The notes: a model not told the origin generated them from the letters alone. DNA of 64,000 nucleotides from Campylobacteraceae bacterium (GCA_027014605.1 JALWDJ010000094.1:1-64000), one strand, 5' to 3'; counted from the stretch's first letter, positions 33,979 through 43,332 are shown. Numbers and translations are program-made.

Positions 33979-34786
33979 GTTTTATTATCTCTTCTTTAAT
34001 ATTTTGAAAAATTATATCTCTAATATCTTTTAATTCAATAAGATTAAATCGTTTTGAGTTACCTATTGGTAGTACAATTTGTGAGTTAAAAAACTCTCCT
34101 AACTCATTACTAATCTCTACCATATCTTTAAAGTAGTGGTTTCCACTAACTAAAAGCATAGGAACAACTTGAATAGAGTCTATTTTATCCTCTTTTAGTT
34201 TTTTTATTAGACTATCTTTAATAGCATAGTATGGAAATGCCCCCTCAAGTGAACATGTATAGTTATATCTTGAAATAGTTTTTAAAAACTCCTCTGTATA
34301 ATTTACTGAAGATAATCCTGCCAAATCTAAAATGGGTACACCATGTATAATATATAGATTTGCCCAACCTTTTCTACTAATTTGACTATTTAGATTTTTT
34401 AGAAATAGTGAACTCTCTTTTGTTTTATTGATAATAGCTTTAGTGTAGCGAATATTTGAGTATGAGAAGTTTCTAAAACCCTCAACAGTTCTAATGAGAA
34501 GTTCATGCTCATCTGTTGGAAATAGATTAATTGAAGCTACTACAATATTTCTATACCCTAACATATCAACATCAGCCAATAGTTGTGGAAGATTTTTATA
34601 CTCTATATCCCTCTTTTTTAAATCTTTAATTACCATTCGAGAGCTAAATGAGATAAATACATCAATATCTTTAAACCTATCCTCAACCTCATCTTTTAGA
34701 GCAAGATACATATCCTGCTCTACTACTGAACCAAAACAGGCTAATATTATAGCCTTATCTTTTTTATAGTGTCTATATCTTTTCAT
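33971..34786 (-). CDS. cbiK: Anaerobic cobaltochelatase CbiK-like
   Basis: A 271-residue class II chelatase. The opening AIILACFGSVVEQDMYLAL and the FSSRMVIKDLKKR segment follow the CbiK pattern. Candidate metal-ligand histidines lie in YIIHGVPI and LLVSGNHYFKDM, the second typical of CbiK. It would insert cobalt into sirohydrochlorin in the early-cobalt cobalamin route. The ATG at 34786 overlaps the cbiM stop (TGATG); a TTG one codon earlier is possible. Its place between a CbiM transporter and CbiL supports cobalt. Confidence 0.72.
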   Translation of the reverse strand: MKRYRHYKKDKAIILACFGSVVEQDMYLALKDEVEDRFKDIDVFISFSSRMVIKDLKKRDIEYKNLPQLLADVDMLGYRNIVVASINLFPTDEHELLIRTVEGFRNFSYSNIRYTKAIINKTKESSLFLKNLNSQISRKGWANLYIIHGVPILDLAGLSSVNYTEEFLKTISRYNYTCSLEGAFPYYAIKDSLIKKLKEDKIDSIQVVPMLLVSGNHYFKDMVEISNELGEFFNSQIVLPIGNSKRFNLIELKDIRDIIFQNIKEEIIKLG

Positions 34787-35469
34787 CAAACTCTACAATT
34801 TGTTAAACGCTTATCAAAAAGAATATTGCAACTATCACTCTTATACCAAGCTTTTACAGCTGATAGAATTGCTAAATCTATAAGTGGTTCTAATATAACT
34901 ACTAACATATAAGCACTACCAAAAGTTAATACATTATGGATATTTTCGGAAGTAAACCCTTGTCCATAGAATGCCCAAAAAGCTACCCAACTAACAATTG
35001 CTCCCTCCCAAATAATAGACATCTTTAGCATTTGAGAGTAAGTTATATCTTTGTATGCTATTTTCTCTGGTACAATTTTTTTAGTTGCTCCATATAAAAT
35101 TAACATACTAGCTAAGAGTGTTGTTACATTTATCCCATATTGTGGTAGGTCAAATTGTGCTACTGTTACACCTTGTAGCAGTAGTCCTAAAGCTAAACCT
35201 GTCATAGCTGGTGCTACTCCAAATATCATTAAGAGAGTTGTTCCTAATATTAGATGAACCTCACTAACTCCAACAGGATAGTGTGGAAATACCTCAAAAA
35301 ATATAAATACTAAACCTATAGATATAATACTCTTTAGTAGATATGATAAGAGTCCATTTTCTTTTATATTTTCATAAGCTAATTTTGCACCAATTCCAAT
35401 AACTGCTGTTCCTGTTGCATAGCTAAGTATCATCTTAGCACCATTTACTACACCTGCTTCTATATGCAT
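34786..35469 (-). CDS. cbiM: CbiM-like cobalt (or nickel) ECF transporter substrate component
   Basis: A 227-residue membrane protein with about seven helices. The extreme N-terminus MHIEAGVVNG matches the metal-binding MHI start of CbiM/NikM, and FPHYPVGVSEVHLILGTTLL and GVAPAMTGLALGLLLQG are family blocks. The C-terminal tail (after about 210) carries two cysteines, which is unusual. No CbiN, CbiQ or CbiO is present here, so energising subunits must be elsewhere. AAGGAG precedes the ATG. Metal choice is inferred from the adjacent cbiK and cbiL. Confidence 0.82.
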   Translation of the reverse strand: MHIEAGVVNGAKMILSYATGTAVIGIGAKLAYENIKENGLLSYLLKSIISIGLVFIFFEVFPHYPVGVSEVHLILGTTLLMIFGVAPAMTGLALGLLLQGVTVAQFDLPQYGINVTTLLASMLILYGATKKIVPEKIAYKDITYSQMLKMSIIWEGAIVSWVAFWAFYGQGFTSENIHNVLTFGSAYMLVVILEPLIDLAILSAVKAWYKSDSCNILFDKRLTNCRV

Positions 35470-35490
35470 TCTATTCTCCTTTTTTTATAA

Positions 35491-35673
35491 TTATACTATT
35501 TTATTAATTTGAAAAATAGTTTTTGGTGGAGATGTTTTATACTCTTGATACTCAAAAGCTTTTTTATGATTTTTATAGTTACTATCAATCCAAGATAACT
35601 TATGTAGAGTAGAGTACATAGCTATTGCTGATAATTTAAAATATAGTTTTAAATATCCCTTTAAATAGTTCAT
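35491..35673 (-). CDS. Small protein upstream of cbiM, unknown function
   Basis: A 60-residue basic, tyrosine/lysine-rich reading frame (contains LSAIAMYSTLHKLSWIDSN and AFEYQEYKTSPPKTIF) ending 21 bases before cbiM on the same strand. Codon use looks coding and it has a proper stop. No family is recognised and no Shine-Dalgarno sequence precedes the ATG. A TATAAT box at 35679-35684 (minus) ends five bases before it, so a leaderless transcript or a cbiM leader are both possible. I looked for a cobalamin riboswitch B12 box here and saw none. Confidence 0.4.
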   Translation of the reverse strand: MNYLKGYLKLYFKLSAIAMYSTLHKLSWIDSNYKNHKKAFEYQEYKTSPPKTIFQINKIV

Positions 35674-35777
35674 ATGAAATTATATCTAAAATTAAATATA
35701 ATGTTTCAACCGTTCGCAGGTATAATAAAGAATAGGGTATATATATGAGAATATAGCAACTTGTTATTTTCTCTTGC

Positions 35778-35783
35778 TATAAT
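35778..35783 (+). promoter_or_regulatory. Extended -10 promoter for the malate dehydrogenase pair
   Basis: TGCTATAAT, a good extended -10, lies 32 bases before the first mdh ATG, which follows AAAAGGA. The rest of the 35674-35815 spacer shows nothing else recognisable. Confidence 0.55.
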
Positions 35784-35815
35784 GGATTTAAAGATAAATT
35801 AATAAAAGGATAGCA

Positions 35816-36769
35816 ATGTCAAAAGGTAAGAAAGTAACAGTTATTGGTACAGGTAATTTTGGCTCAACAGTTGCATTTATATTAGCAATGAATGGTGTTT
35901 GTCATAATGTTGTTTTAAGAGGTAGAAATTATAATATAGCAAAAGGAAAAGCTCTTGATATGTCACAAGCTTCTAATGCAGCAAGACAACATACTATTGT
36001 AAAAGCAGGAAAAGGTCCTGAAGATATGGTTGACTCTGATGTTGTAGTAATTACTGCAGGAGCTCCTAGAACTCCTGGTATGAGTAGAGATGATTTACTT
36101 ATAAAAAATGCAGAGATTGTAAAGATGTACTCACGAGAGATAAAAGAGCATGTACCTAATGCTATTGTTGTTGTTGTATCTAATCCTCTTGATGCTATGA
36201 CTTATGTTGTTTTAAAGGAGACAGGATTTCCTAGAGAGAGAGTTTTAGGAATGGCAGGAATATTAGATAGTGCTAGAATGGCTCACTTTATATATGAAAA
36301 GTTAGAGTATGGTGCTGGGCAAATTCGTGCTACTGTTATGGGTGGACATGGTGATACTATGGTTCCTCTTCCTAAATTTACAACTGTTGCAGGTGTGCCT
36401 ATTGAGGATTTATTAGACTCTGAGGAGATTGGTGAGATTGTGAAAAAGACTAGAAATGGTGGAGCAGAGATTGTTAATCTATTAGGAAATGGTTCAGCAT
36501 ATTATGCACCTGCAAAATCAACAACTGTAATGGTAGAGGCAATTTTGCGGGATACAAATCAAATTCACTCATGTGCTGTTATGTTAAAGGGTGAGTATGG
36601 ATATTCAGATATAGTATCAGGTGTTCCTGTTATGATTGGAGCAGGTGGAGCTGAACAGGTTATTCAGATGGGACTTAAACCTCTTCAGATAAATAGATTT
36701 AAAAAATCTGTAGCTTCAGTACAGAAGATGGTTGATAAGTTAGAGGAGATAAAATTTTTTGAGAAATAG
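35816..36769 (+). CDS. Malate dehydrogenase paralogue 1, predicted NADP-preferring
   Basis: A 317-residue member of the lactate/malate dehydrogenase family. Dinucleotide loop GTGNFGST (11-18); substrate loop AGAPRTPGMSRDDL has arginine where lactate dehydrogenases have glutamine, arguing for malate; catalytic histidine in GGHGDTMVP. The end of strand beta-2 reads VVLRGRN (32-38). The acidic residue that normally binds the NAD ribose is replaced by glycine (G36) between two arginines, a pattern that favours NADP. The next gene keeps aspartate there. It is followed by its paralogue 52 bases on and probably feeds oxaloacetate/malate interconversion near the pckA/oad node. Confidence 0.82.
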   Translation: MSKGKKVTVIGTGNFGSTVAFILAMNGVCHNVVLRGRNYNIAKGKALDMSQASNAARQHTIVKAGKGPEDMVDSDVVVITAGAPRTPGMSRDDLLIKNAEIVKMYSREIKEHVPNAIVVVVSNPLDAMTYVVLKETGFPRERVLGMAGILDSARMAHFIYEKLEYGAGQIRATVMGGHGDTMVPLPKFTTVAGVPIEDLLDSEEIGEIVKKTRNGGAEIVNLLGNGSAYYAPAKSTTVMVEAILRDTNQIHSCAVMLKGEYGYSDIVSGVPVMIGAGGAEQVIQMGLKPLQINRFKKSVASVQKMVDKLEEIKFFEK

Positions 36770-36821
36770 TTATTAAACTAATATATGTTACTCTTCTATT
36801 TTAATATAAAAAAGGATAAAT

Positions 36822-37772
36822 ATGATAAATAAAAGACGAGTAGCAATAGTTGGAGCAGGAGCAGTTGGAGCTAGTACAGCTTATGCCTTGGCTCTTAATG
36901 GAGCTTGTGGCGAGATAATTTTATACGATATAGTTTCAGATATTGCAATTGGAAAAGCTATAGATATAGCACAATCGACAAACTATTCACCACGAGGTAC
37001 AGTAGTTAGATCTATAGTTAACCCTGAAGAGATGGTTAATTGTGATATTGTTGTTGTTACAGCAGGAGTTCCACGAAAAAAAGATATGACTAGAGCAGAT
37101 TTATTAAATATAAATGCAAATATAGTCAAAGAGGTCTCTTTGAATATAAAAAAATACTCACCAAATGCGATAATTATATGTGTATCTAACCCTTTAGATG
37201 TTATGAATTTTGTTATTCAGAAGATAACAGGTTGGGATAGAAGTAGAATTATTGGAATGAGTGGAGCTCTAGATGGTTCACGAATGGCATATCAGATATA
37301 TAAAAAGTTAGGTTTTGGAGCATCACAGATAAAGGCTATGGTAATTGGTGAACATGGGCAAAATATGATACCATATCCTGAAATTTCAGATGTTGCTGGA
37401 GTTCCACTTACAAAACTACTCTCTAAAAATGATATAGATAACATTATTCAAAAGACAAAAGATGGTGGAGCAGAGATTGTAAAATATCTAAAGACATCAG
37501 CATTCTATGCACCTGCTAGAGCCATAGCTGTAATGGTTGAAGCTATCTTAAATGATGAAGATAAGATAATCTCAAGCTCTGTTATACTTGATGGAGAGTA
37601 TGGATATAGAGGCGTATCTATTAGTATTCCTATAGTTTTGGGTAGAAGTGGAGTTAAAAAGATAATTGAGCTCGATTTAGATGAGCCAACTAGAGAGAAG
37701 TTTGATTTAGCTGTTGAGTCTATTAAAAATGGTATTTCTATTTTAGAAAATAGTGATTTTTTCAATAAATAG
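36822..37772 (+). CDS. Malate dehydrogenase paralogue 2, NAD-type
   Basis: A 316-residue paralogue of the preceding gene, easily alignable throughout. Dinucleotide loop GAGAVGAS (11-18) and strand beta-2 ending IILYDIV with the NAD-binding aspartate (D36). The substrate loop is AGVPRKKDMTRADL, keeping both arginines but lacking the usual PG. The catalytic histidine is in GEHGQNMIP, where the common D-T is Q-N. These changes in the active-site loops mean substrate preference should not be taken for granted. AAAAAGGA precedes the ATG. The trmA TTG follows 8 bases after its stop. Confidence 0.8.
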   Translation: MINKRRVAIVGAGAVGASTAYALALNGACGEIILYDIVSDIAIGKAIDIAQSTNYSPRGTVVRSIVNPEEMVNCDIVVVTAGVPRKKDMTRADLLNINANIVKEVSLNIKKYSPNAIIICVSNPLDVMNFVIQKITGWDRSRIIGMSGALDGSRMAYQIYKKLGFGASQIKAMVIGEHGQNMIPYPEISDVAGVPLTKLLSKNDIDNIIQKTKDGGAEIVKYLKTSAFYAPARAIAVMVEAILNDEDKIISSSVILDGEYGYRGVSISIPIVLGRSGVKKIIELDLDEPTREKFDLAVESIKNGISILENSDFFNK

Positions 37773-37780
37773 GATTAGAT

Positions 37781-38893
37781 TTGGAGTGTAAATATTTTGG
37801 AGAGTGTGGCTCTTGTAGTATATATAGTATTAGTTATGAAGATGAGTTAAAAGATAAAAAAGCAAGAGTTTTATCTCTACTCTCTCCTTTTGGAGTAGAG
37901 GAGTTAGAGCTATTTAGTAAAAATGATACTCACTATAGGGCAAGAGCAGAGTTTAGATTATGGCATCATAATAATAGAGTAGATTATGCTATGGGAAAAC
38001 TTAATAAAAAAGGTGTTGTTACTATTGATGAGTGTCCAAAAGTTATCTTACCTGTTTATAATATCTTATCTCCACTACTATCTAAGATTAATAGTTCAAA
38101 AATATTAAAAGAGAGACTTTTTGCTATTGAGTTTTTAGCATCAACCATAGGTAATGTTTTAGTTACTATGATATATCATAAAAAGTTAGATGATATATGG
38201 ATAGAAGAGACAAAAGAGTTAGAAGAAAAACTCAATATATCTATTATTGGAAGAAGTAGAAAACAGAAAGTTACTCTAAGTAGAGATTTTGTCTTAGAGA
38301 AGTTTTTTATAGATAATCAAGAGTATATATATAGATACTATGAGGGTGGATTTACTCAACCAAACCCTGCTATTAATATTAAAATGATAAATTGGGCTAT
38401 AGAACAAGCAAGGAGTATATCTTATGGAGATTTTTTAGAGAGTTATTGTGGACTTGGAAATTTTACAATTCCAATATCTAAATATTTTAGTCGAGTCTTA
38501 GCTACAGAGATAAGTAAACGCTCAATTCAATCTGCAAAAGAGAATGCCTCTTTAAATAGTATAACAAATATAGAGTTTGTTAGACTCTCATCAGAGGAGA
38601 TGACAGAAGCCCTTAATAAAAAAAGAGAGTTTAGAAGATTAAAAGATATTAATTTAGATAGTTATAACTTCTCTACAGTATTAGTTGATCCACCAAGAGC
38701 AGGTTTAGATAGTGCAACCATAAAGCTTATCTCAAATATAGATAATATTATCTATATCTCATGCAATCCAGATACCTTAGCTAGAGATTTAGAGATACTT
38801 ACAAAAACTCATAAGATACAATCTAGTGCCATATTTGACCAATTTCCACATACACCTCATATTGAGAGTGGAGTGTTTTTGGTTAAAATATAA
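37781..38893 (+). CDS. trmA: tRNA (uracil-5-)-methyltransferase TrmA
   Basis: A 370-residue SAM-dependent enzyme making m5U54 in tRNA. The N-terminal C-x-C pattern (CKYFGECGSC) is of the kind seen in the RumA/TrmA family. The SAM site is DFLESYCGLGNFTIPIS; the catalytic cysteine is in YISCNPDTLARDL, and the DPPRAGLD motif precedes it. It starts at TTG (37781-37783) after AGGATTAGA. The frame has no upstream ATG. Length matches E. coli TrmA (366). The unusual paired cysteines at the N-terminus could reflect an Fe-S site as in RumA; not tested. Confidence 0.92.
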   Translation: MECKYFGECGSCSIYSISYEDELKDKKARVLSLLSPFGVEELELFSKNDTHYRARAEFRLWHHNNRVDYAMGKLNKKGVVTIDECPKVILPVYNILSPLLSKINSSKILKERLFAIEFLASTIGNVLVTMIYHKKLDDIWIEETKELEEKLNISIIGRSRKQKVTLSRDFVLEKFFIDNQEYIYRYYEGGFTQPNPAINIKMINWAIEQARSISYGDFLESYCGLGNFTIPISKYFSRVLATEISKRSIQSAKENASLNSITNIEFVRLSSEEMTEALNKKREFRRLKDINLDSYNFSTVLVDPPRAGLDSATIKLISNIDNIIYISCNPDTLARDLEILTKTHKIQSSAIFDQFPHTPHIESGVFLVKI

Positions 38894-38922
38894 TATTAAA
38901 ATAATTTCTACTTCTATGGAAC

Positions 38923-38941
38923 TTTGCGATATAATCGCAAA
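38923..38941. promoter_or_regulatory. Inverted repeat enclosing a TATAAT box between trmA and aspS
   Basis: TTTGCGAT-ATA-ATCGCAAA, a perfect 8-bp inverted repeat with a 3-base centre, contains TATAAT (38930-38935) 53 bases before the aspS start. It is followed by A and T runs, so on the plus strand it can also act as the trmA terminator. It is therefore either a promoter with a symmetric operator or a combined terminator-promoter. Confidence 0.5.
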
Positions 38942-38988
38942 AAATTTTTAATATGGATATATTTTTTATCTAAAATAGAGGAATAAGC

Positions 38989-40755
38989 GTGAGAACACAC
39001 TATTGTGCAGATGTAAATGAGACACTTATTGGCAAAGAGGTAACTGTTGCTGGTTGGGTATCTAGTAGAAGAGACCATGGAGGTCTAATTTTTATAGATT
39101 TAAGAGATAAAGATGAGGTTGTACAACTTGTTTGTGACCCAGCAGATAGTATTGAGGCTCATAAGATAGCAGAAGATGTTAGAGACCAGTTTGTATTGGT
39201 AGCTAAAGGAAAAGTTAGAGCTAGAGGTGAGGGGCTAGAGAACCCAAAACTAAAAACAGGTAGAGTTGAGATTGTTGTAGATAAGTTAATTATTGAAAAT
39301 CGCTCTAAGCCAATGCCTTTTGATTTAGGAGATAATAAGGTAAATGAGGAGATTAAACTAAAATATAGATATTTAGAGCTTAGAACTCAAAAATCTTATG
39401 ATATTTTTAAACTCCGTTCAAAAGCTACAGTAGCTACTAGAAATGCACTTGATGAGTTAGGATTTTTAGAGGTTGAGACACCTATACTTACAAAATCAAC
39501 TCCAGAAGGAGCAAGAGACTATCTAGTGCCAAGTCGTGTACATGGTGGAGAGTTCTATGCACTTCCTCAATCTCCACAACTATTTAAACAGCTTTTAATG
39601 GTAGGTGGATTTGATAGATATTTTCAGATTGCAAAATGTTTTAGAGATGAGGATTTAAGAGCAGATAGACAACCAGAGTTTACTCAGATAGATATTGAGA
39701 TGAGCTTTTGTGACCAAGAAGATGTTATAGCTGTTGCTGAAAAACTTATGCACTCCATATTTACTAAGTGTGGATTTAGCATTCCTGAAAAATTTAATAG
39801 AATTTCATATAGTGAGGCTATGGAGAAGTATGGCTCGGATAAACCAGACACTCGTTACGATTTAGCAATGGTTGATGTAATTGATATTTTTGAGAGATGT
39901 GATAATGCAATTTTCTCAAATATAGCAAAAGATAAAAAGGGTAATAGAATAAAAGCTCTAAAAGTTCCAAATGGAGATAATATCTTCTCTAAAAGAGAGA
40001 TGAAGAGATTTGAAGATTTCGTTAGAAAATTTGGAGCGTCTGGTTTAGGCTATTTTCAGATGAAAGAGGAGGGACTAAAAGGACCTCTAACTAAATTCTT
40101 TACAGCTGAAGATTTAGAAGAGATTATAGCAAGATGTGAGCTTAAAGTTGGAGATGCAGTATTTTTTGGAGCAGGTAATAAGAAGCTAGTACTTGACTAT
40201 ATGGGAAGATTTAGAATTCATCTAGCCAATCTTATGGGAATAATTCCAGAGGATAAGTTTGAGTTCTTATGGGTTACAGATTTCCCTATGTTTGAAAAAG
40301 AAGATGGAAGAGTTAAAGCATTACACCACCCATTTACAATGCCAAAGAGAGATGAAAATGGAAAAATATCTTTTGATGATATAGAGGATATTAGCTCTAT
40401 TGCTTATGATTTAGTCTTAAATGGTGTTGAGTTGGGTGGTGGCTCTATTCGTATCCATAAAGAGGATATTCAATCAGAGGTATTTAAACTTTTAGGTATA
40501 TCTGATGAGGAGGCAGAGGCTAAATTTGGTTTCTTACTGGAGGCACTTAAATTTGGAGCACCACCACATGGAGGTATCGCCTTTGGATTAGATAGACTTA
40601 TTATGTTAATGAGTGGAACTAGTAGTATTAGAGAGGTTATTGCATTTCCAAAAACACAAAAGGCACAGTGTCTGCTTACGGACGCACCAAGTGTAGTTGA
40701 TAGTGAGCAGTTAAATGAGCTTAGTATTAGAGTTAGAAAACAGATAAAAGATTAA
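38989..40755 (+). CDS. aspS: Aspartyl-tRNA synthetase
   Basis: A 588-residue class IIb synthetase of the bacterial type. It has the OB-fold anticodon-binding domain ([21 protein letters not shown]), class II motif 1 around [21 protein letters not shown], motif 2 [18 protein letters not shown], the bacterial GAD insertion (about 290-420), and motif 3 [15 protein letters not shown]. It begins at GTG (38989-38991) after AGAGGAATAA. In Campylobacterota this enzyme is usually non-discriminating (also charging tRNA-Asn); the sequence alone does not settle this. Followed by adk after 10 bases. Confidence 0.97.
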   Translation: MRTHYCADVNETLIGKEVTVAGWVSSRRDHGGLIFIDLRDKDEVVQLVCDPADSIEAHKIAEDVRDQFVLVAKGKVRARGEGLENPKLKTGRVEIVVDKLIIENRSKPMPFDLGDNKVNEEIKLKYRYLELRTQKSYDIFKLRSKATVATRNALDELGFLEVETPILTKSTPEGARDYLVPSRVHGGEFYALPQSPQLFKQLLMVGGFDRYFQIAKCFRDEDLRADRQPEFTQIDIEMSFCDQEDVIAVAEKLMHSIFTKCGFSIPEKFNRISYSEAMEKYGSDKPDTRYDLAMVDVIDIFERCDNAIFSNIAKDKKGNRIKALKVPNGDNIFSKREMKRFEDFVRKFGASGLGYFQMKEEGLKGPLTKFFTAEDLEEIIARCELKVGDAVFFGAGNKKLVLDYMGRFRIHLANLMGIIPEDKFEFLWVTDFPMFEKEDGRVKALHHPFTMPKRDENGKISFDDIEDISSIAYDLVLNGVELGGGSIRIHKEDIQSEVFKLLGISDEEAEAKFGFLLEALKFGAPPHGGIAFGLDRLIMLMSGTSSIREVIAFPKTQKAQCLLTDAPSVVDSEQLNELSIRVRKQIKD

Positions 40756-40765
40756 GGGAGAAATA

Positions 40766-41362
40766 ATGTCAAAAAAACTATTTTTAATTATTGGAGCACC
40801 AGGTTCAGGAAAAACAACAGATGCTAGTCTAATAGCACAAAAACATAGTGATAAGATAGTTCACTACTCAACAGGTGATATGCTTAGAGAAGAGGTATCT
40901 AGTGGAAGTGAACTTGGAGCTACTATTGAGAGCTATATATCAAGAGGGGCATTAGTACCTTTAGATATTATTATAGATACAATTATCTCAGCTATTAATA
41001 ATGCACCTGTTAATATTATACTTATGGATGGTTATCCAAGAAGTGTTGAGCAGATGAAGGCATTTGATAAAATTTTATCTAATAATAGTGATATTGAGCT
41101 AGTATCTGTAATTGAGGTTAGAGTTAGTGAACAGGTAGCTAAAGAGAGAATTTTGGGTAGAGCGTCTGAAGCTAAAGAGGGTGAGGTTAGAAGTGATGAT
41201 AGCATAGAGGTTTTTTATGATAGAATGAAAATCTATACTGAGCCACTTTCAGAAATTCAAGAGTTCTATACATCTAAAAATCTTCTACATGTAATTAATG
41301 GAGAGAGAGAGATTAGTGAAGTTGTAGAAGATATGGATAACTTTATTATTAATAAATTTTAA
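40766..41362 (+). CDS. adk: Adenylate kinase
   Basis: A 198-residue nucleoside monophosphate kinase converting AMP + ATP to 2 ADP. P-loop GAPGSGKTT (10-18), AMP-binding STGDMLREEV, DGYPRS motif, and lid region beginning RILGRASEAKEGEVRSDD. The lid is the short type without zinc-binding cysteines. The LIIGAPGSGKTTDA opening is typical for the Campylobacterota form. Preceded by AAGGGAGAAATA. Likely co-transcribed with aspS, and closed by a strong convergent terminator. Confidence 0.94.
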   Translation: MSKKLFLIIGAPGSGKTTDASLIAQKHSDKIVHYSTGDMLREEVSSGSELGATIESYISRGALVPLDIIIDTIISAINNAPVNIILMDGYPRSVEQMKAFDKILSNNSDIELVSVIEVRVSEQVAKERILGRASEAKEGEVRSDDSIEVFYDRMKIYTEPLSEIQEFYTSKNLLHVINGEREISEVVEDMDNFIINKF

Positions 41363-41387
41363 GAGATAAAACTAATTTTATCTCTTA
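41360..41387. terminator. Bidirectional terminator between adk and mltB
   Basis: A perfect 12-bp stem TAAGAGATAAAA / TTTTATCTCTTA with a CTAA loop. It includes part of the adk stop codon on one side and the mltB stop codon on the other. A-rich and T-rich flanks suit termination in both directions. Confidence 0.75.
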
Positions 41388-42383
41388 AAATTTTCCATAT
41401 CTCTTTTTATATGCTCTTTTGATCTTTTGAGCTAATTGATGAACAACCATTGCATAGTATGAGCTTTGGTTATATCGAGTAATGACATAAAAATTTCTTC
41501 CTCCATACCATAACTCATCATATCCACCTCTCTCTAGTTTAATTAGACTAACCATTCCATGATAGTTAAAATCCTCTCTAGGTTTAATACCCTTTAAACT
41601 TTTACGATAGTACTTATGAGTATAACCTGTTGGGAGTCTATCAAAGCGTAATCCCTCATATTTAACTCTAACTGCTACATCCTCCCCTCTTCTCCATCCA
41701 TGTTTTTTAAAATAATAAGCTATACTTCCAATAGCATCAAATACATTATTCATCTGTTTTTTCCCATCATGGTTAAAATCTACTGCAAATCTCTTATATG
41801 TTGTGGGAATAAATTGAGCTAATCCAATAGCACCAGATGAAGAGCCTCTTATCTTTTTAGGATTTATTTTTTCTCTAGCAGAGAGCCTTAAGAGTGCTAT
41901 TAGCTGTTTTCTATAAAATTTTGCTCTTCTATCATTTTTATCAAATGCTAAATGTACTAAACGGTCAAATACAAAATAGTCTCCCCTCATAAGCCCATAC
42001 TCACTCTCTATCCCGATAGTGGCTACAATATATTCAGGCTCAATTCCATATTTTTTATATGCTCTCTTTAATGTTTTACGAAACTTGTGCATAAAATATA
42101 CTCCACCACCAACTCTTTTTAGGAATTGATATGAGTATATATCCCAACTACCCATTGAGTCACATCTACCACCATAACAGAATAAGCCTTGTCTTAATCT
42201 TCTAATATAGCTATTTTTGCGAACATTTTTAAACCATCTCTCTAATGTTTTTTTCTTAAAACCATATCTATACTGCATAGTATGCATAAACTTTTTAACA
42301 CTTTTTCTTTTTGTATAATCTACTGCATTTAGTGTCAATGTAGTTATTAAAAAAATTGAAATAATCAATATAATCTTTTTCAA
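41385..42383 (-). CDS. MltB-like lytic murein transglycosylase
   Basis: A 332-residue exported protein: signal peptide (LKKIILIISIFLITTLTLNA, no lipobox), then a goose-lysozyme-like lytic transglycosylase domain of family 3. The catalytic glutamate is in GIESEYGLMRG (about 120), with GAIGLAQFIPTTYKRFAVDF about 60 residues further on. It cleaves the MurNAc-GlcNAc bond of peptidoglycan in the periplasm. A non-typical cysteine pair occurs in LFCYGGRCDSMG near 68-79. It starts at TTG after GAAGG. Monocistronic by appearance. Confidence 0.85.
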   Translation of the reverse strand: MKKIILIISIFLITTLTLNAVDYTKRKSVKKFMHTMQYRYGFKKKTLERWFKNVRKNSYIRRLRQGLFCYGGRCDSMGSWDIYSYQFLKRVGGGVYFMHKFRKTLKRAYKKYGIEPEYIVATIGIESEYGLMRGDYFVFDRLVHLAFDKNDRRAKFYRKQLIALLRLSAREKINPKKIRGSSSGAIGLAQFIPTTYKRFAVDFNHDGKKQMNNVFDAIGSIAYYFKKHGWRRGEDVAVRVKYEGLRFDRLPTGYTHKYYRKSLKGIKPREDFNYHGMVSLIKLERGGYDELWYGGRNFYVITRYNQSSYYAMVVHQLAQKIKRAYKKRYGKF

Positions 42384-42444
42384 TAAAAAACCTTCTATAA
42401 TAAAATATAGGATATTATAGTATGATTTTTTTAAAATATTAAGT

Positions 42445-43332
42445 TCACTTAGTTTTTATACCAAATTGAAGATTTTGGAAAATTAAATTATCTTCATCTC
42501 CCTCTCCTGTTGCCTCTTCAAGATTTGCTGTACCTGTTTTGGAGATAATTGATTGTCCTTCTTTACTTAGTACAAAATCAATATATTTTTTTGCTATATA
42601 TTTGGGTTTACCATTTAGATAGAAATATAGAGCCTGTCTAAGTTTATATTTATTAGATAGTATATTCTCTTTTGTAGGGTTAATTCCATCAACTTTTAAC
42701 ATTTTAATATCTTTATCTATTTTAGAACTTATTACATTATCAATAGCAAAAGCATATTTATTTTTTGCGATTTCTTCTCTAATAAATCCTGAACTTTTAA
42801 CAATCTCTGCTTTATTATAAAATTTTTGATTTATATTATTAAATAATAATTCTCTAGCTGTTAAACCAATACCTGATTTATTACCAGCTCTTATAATTAG
42901 ATGAATTGGTTTATCCTCTCCACCTAAATTTTTCCAATTTATTATTTTTCCAGTTAAGATTTTTTTGATATTATCTGTGGAAATATTATCTATTTTATTT
43001 TTTGGATTTACTATAAAAGATAATGCACCCCAAGCGACCTGTATCGACCATATATTTTTTTCACTATCAATACTTTTTAGGGGTTCTCTACATCCAGAGC
43101 CAATATCTGCCTTTTTTTTGTTAACACTTGATAATACAAATTGGTCTCCACCTCTTTTATTCATCTCTATGTTGATATTATATTTTTTGCTAAAAGCTTC
43201 ATTTAATTCTTTCATAAAAGCTACTCGTGTAATTCCACAAGCATATATTTTTAATCTGTTATCTGAAGATTTTGCAAAAAGTATTGAGCTTAATATAGAT
43301 ATAGATAGGGTGATAGTTGATATTTTTTTCAT
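42445..43332 (-). CDS. PstS-like periplasmic substrate-binding protein
   Basis: A 295-residue secreted protein with a signal peptide (MKKISTITLSISILSSILFA) and a PBP-like fold of the phosphate/tungstate type. Visible are FSKKYNINIEMNKRGG, DIGSGCREP, VNPKNKIDNIST, KKILTGKIINWKNLGG, IRAGNKSGIGLTARELL and IDFVLSKEGQ. The KKILTGKI-W-LGG and RSGT-like loops resemble PstS, though the anion loop here is AGNKSG. No permease or ATPase follows. It lies 28 bases downstream of the rhodanese-like gene and is probably in its operon. Ligand unknown: phosphate, another oxyanion, or a sensory role. Confidence 0.7.
   Translation of the reverse strand: MKKISTITLSISILSSILFAKSSDNRLKIYACGITRVAFMKELNEAFSKKYNINIEMNKRGGDQFVLSSVNKKKADIGSGCREPLKSIDSEKNIWSIQVAWGALSFIVNPKNKIDNISTDNIKKILTGKIINWKNLGGEDKPIHLIIRAGNKSGIGLTARELLFNNINQKFYNKAEIVKSSGFIREEIAKNKYAFAIDNVISSKIDKDIKMLKVDGINPTKENILSNKYKLRQALYFYLNGKPKYIAKKYIDFVLSKEGQSIISKTGTANLEEATGEGDEDNLIFQNLQFGIKTK

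Noticed and set aside
35470-35815. Cobalamin riboswitch upstream of cbiM
   Set aside because: No B12-box-like sequence or convincing paired structure was seen; the stretch reads better as a small coding frame plus promoters.
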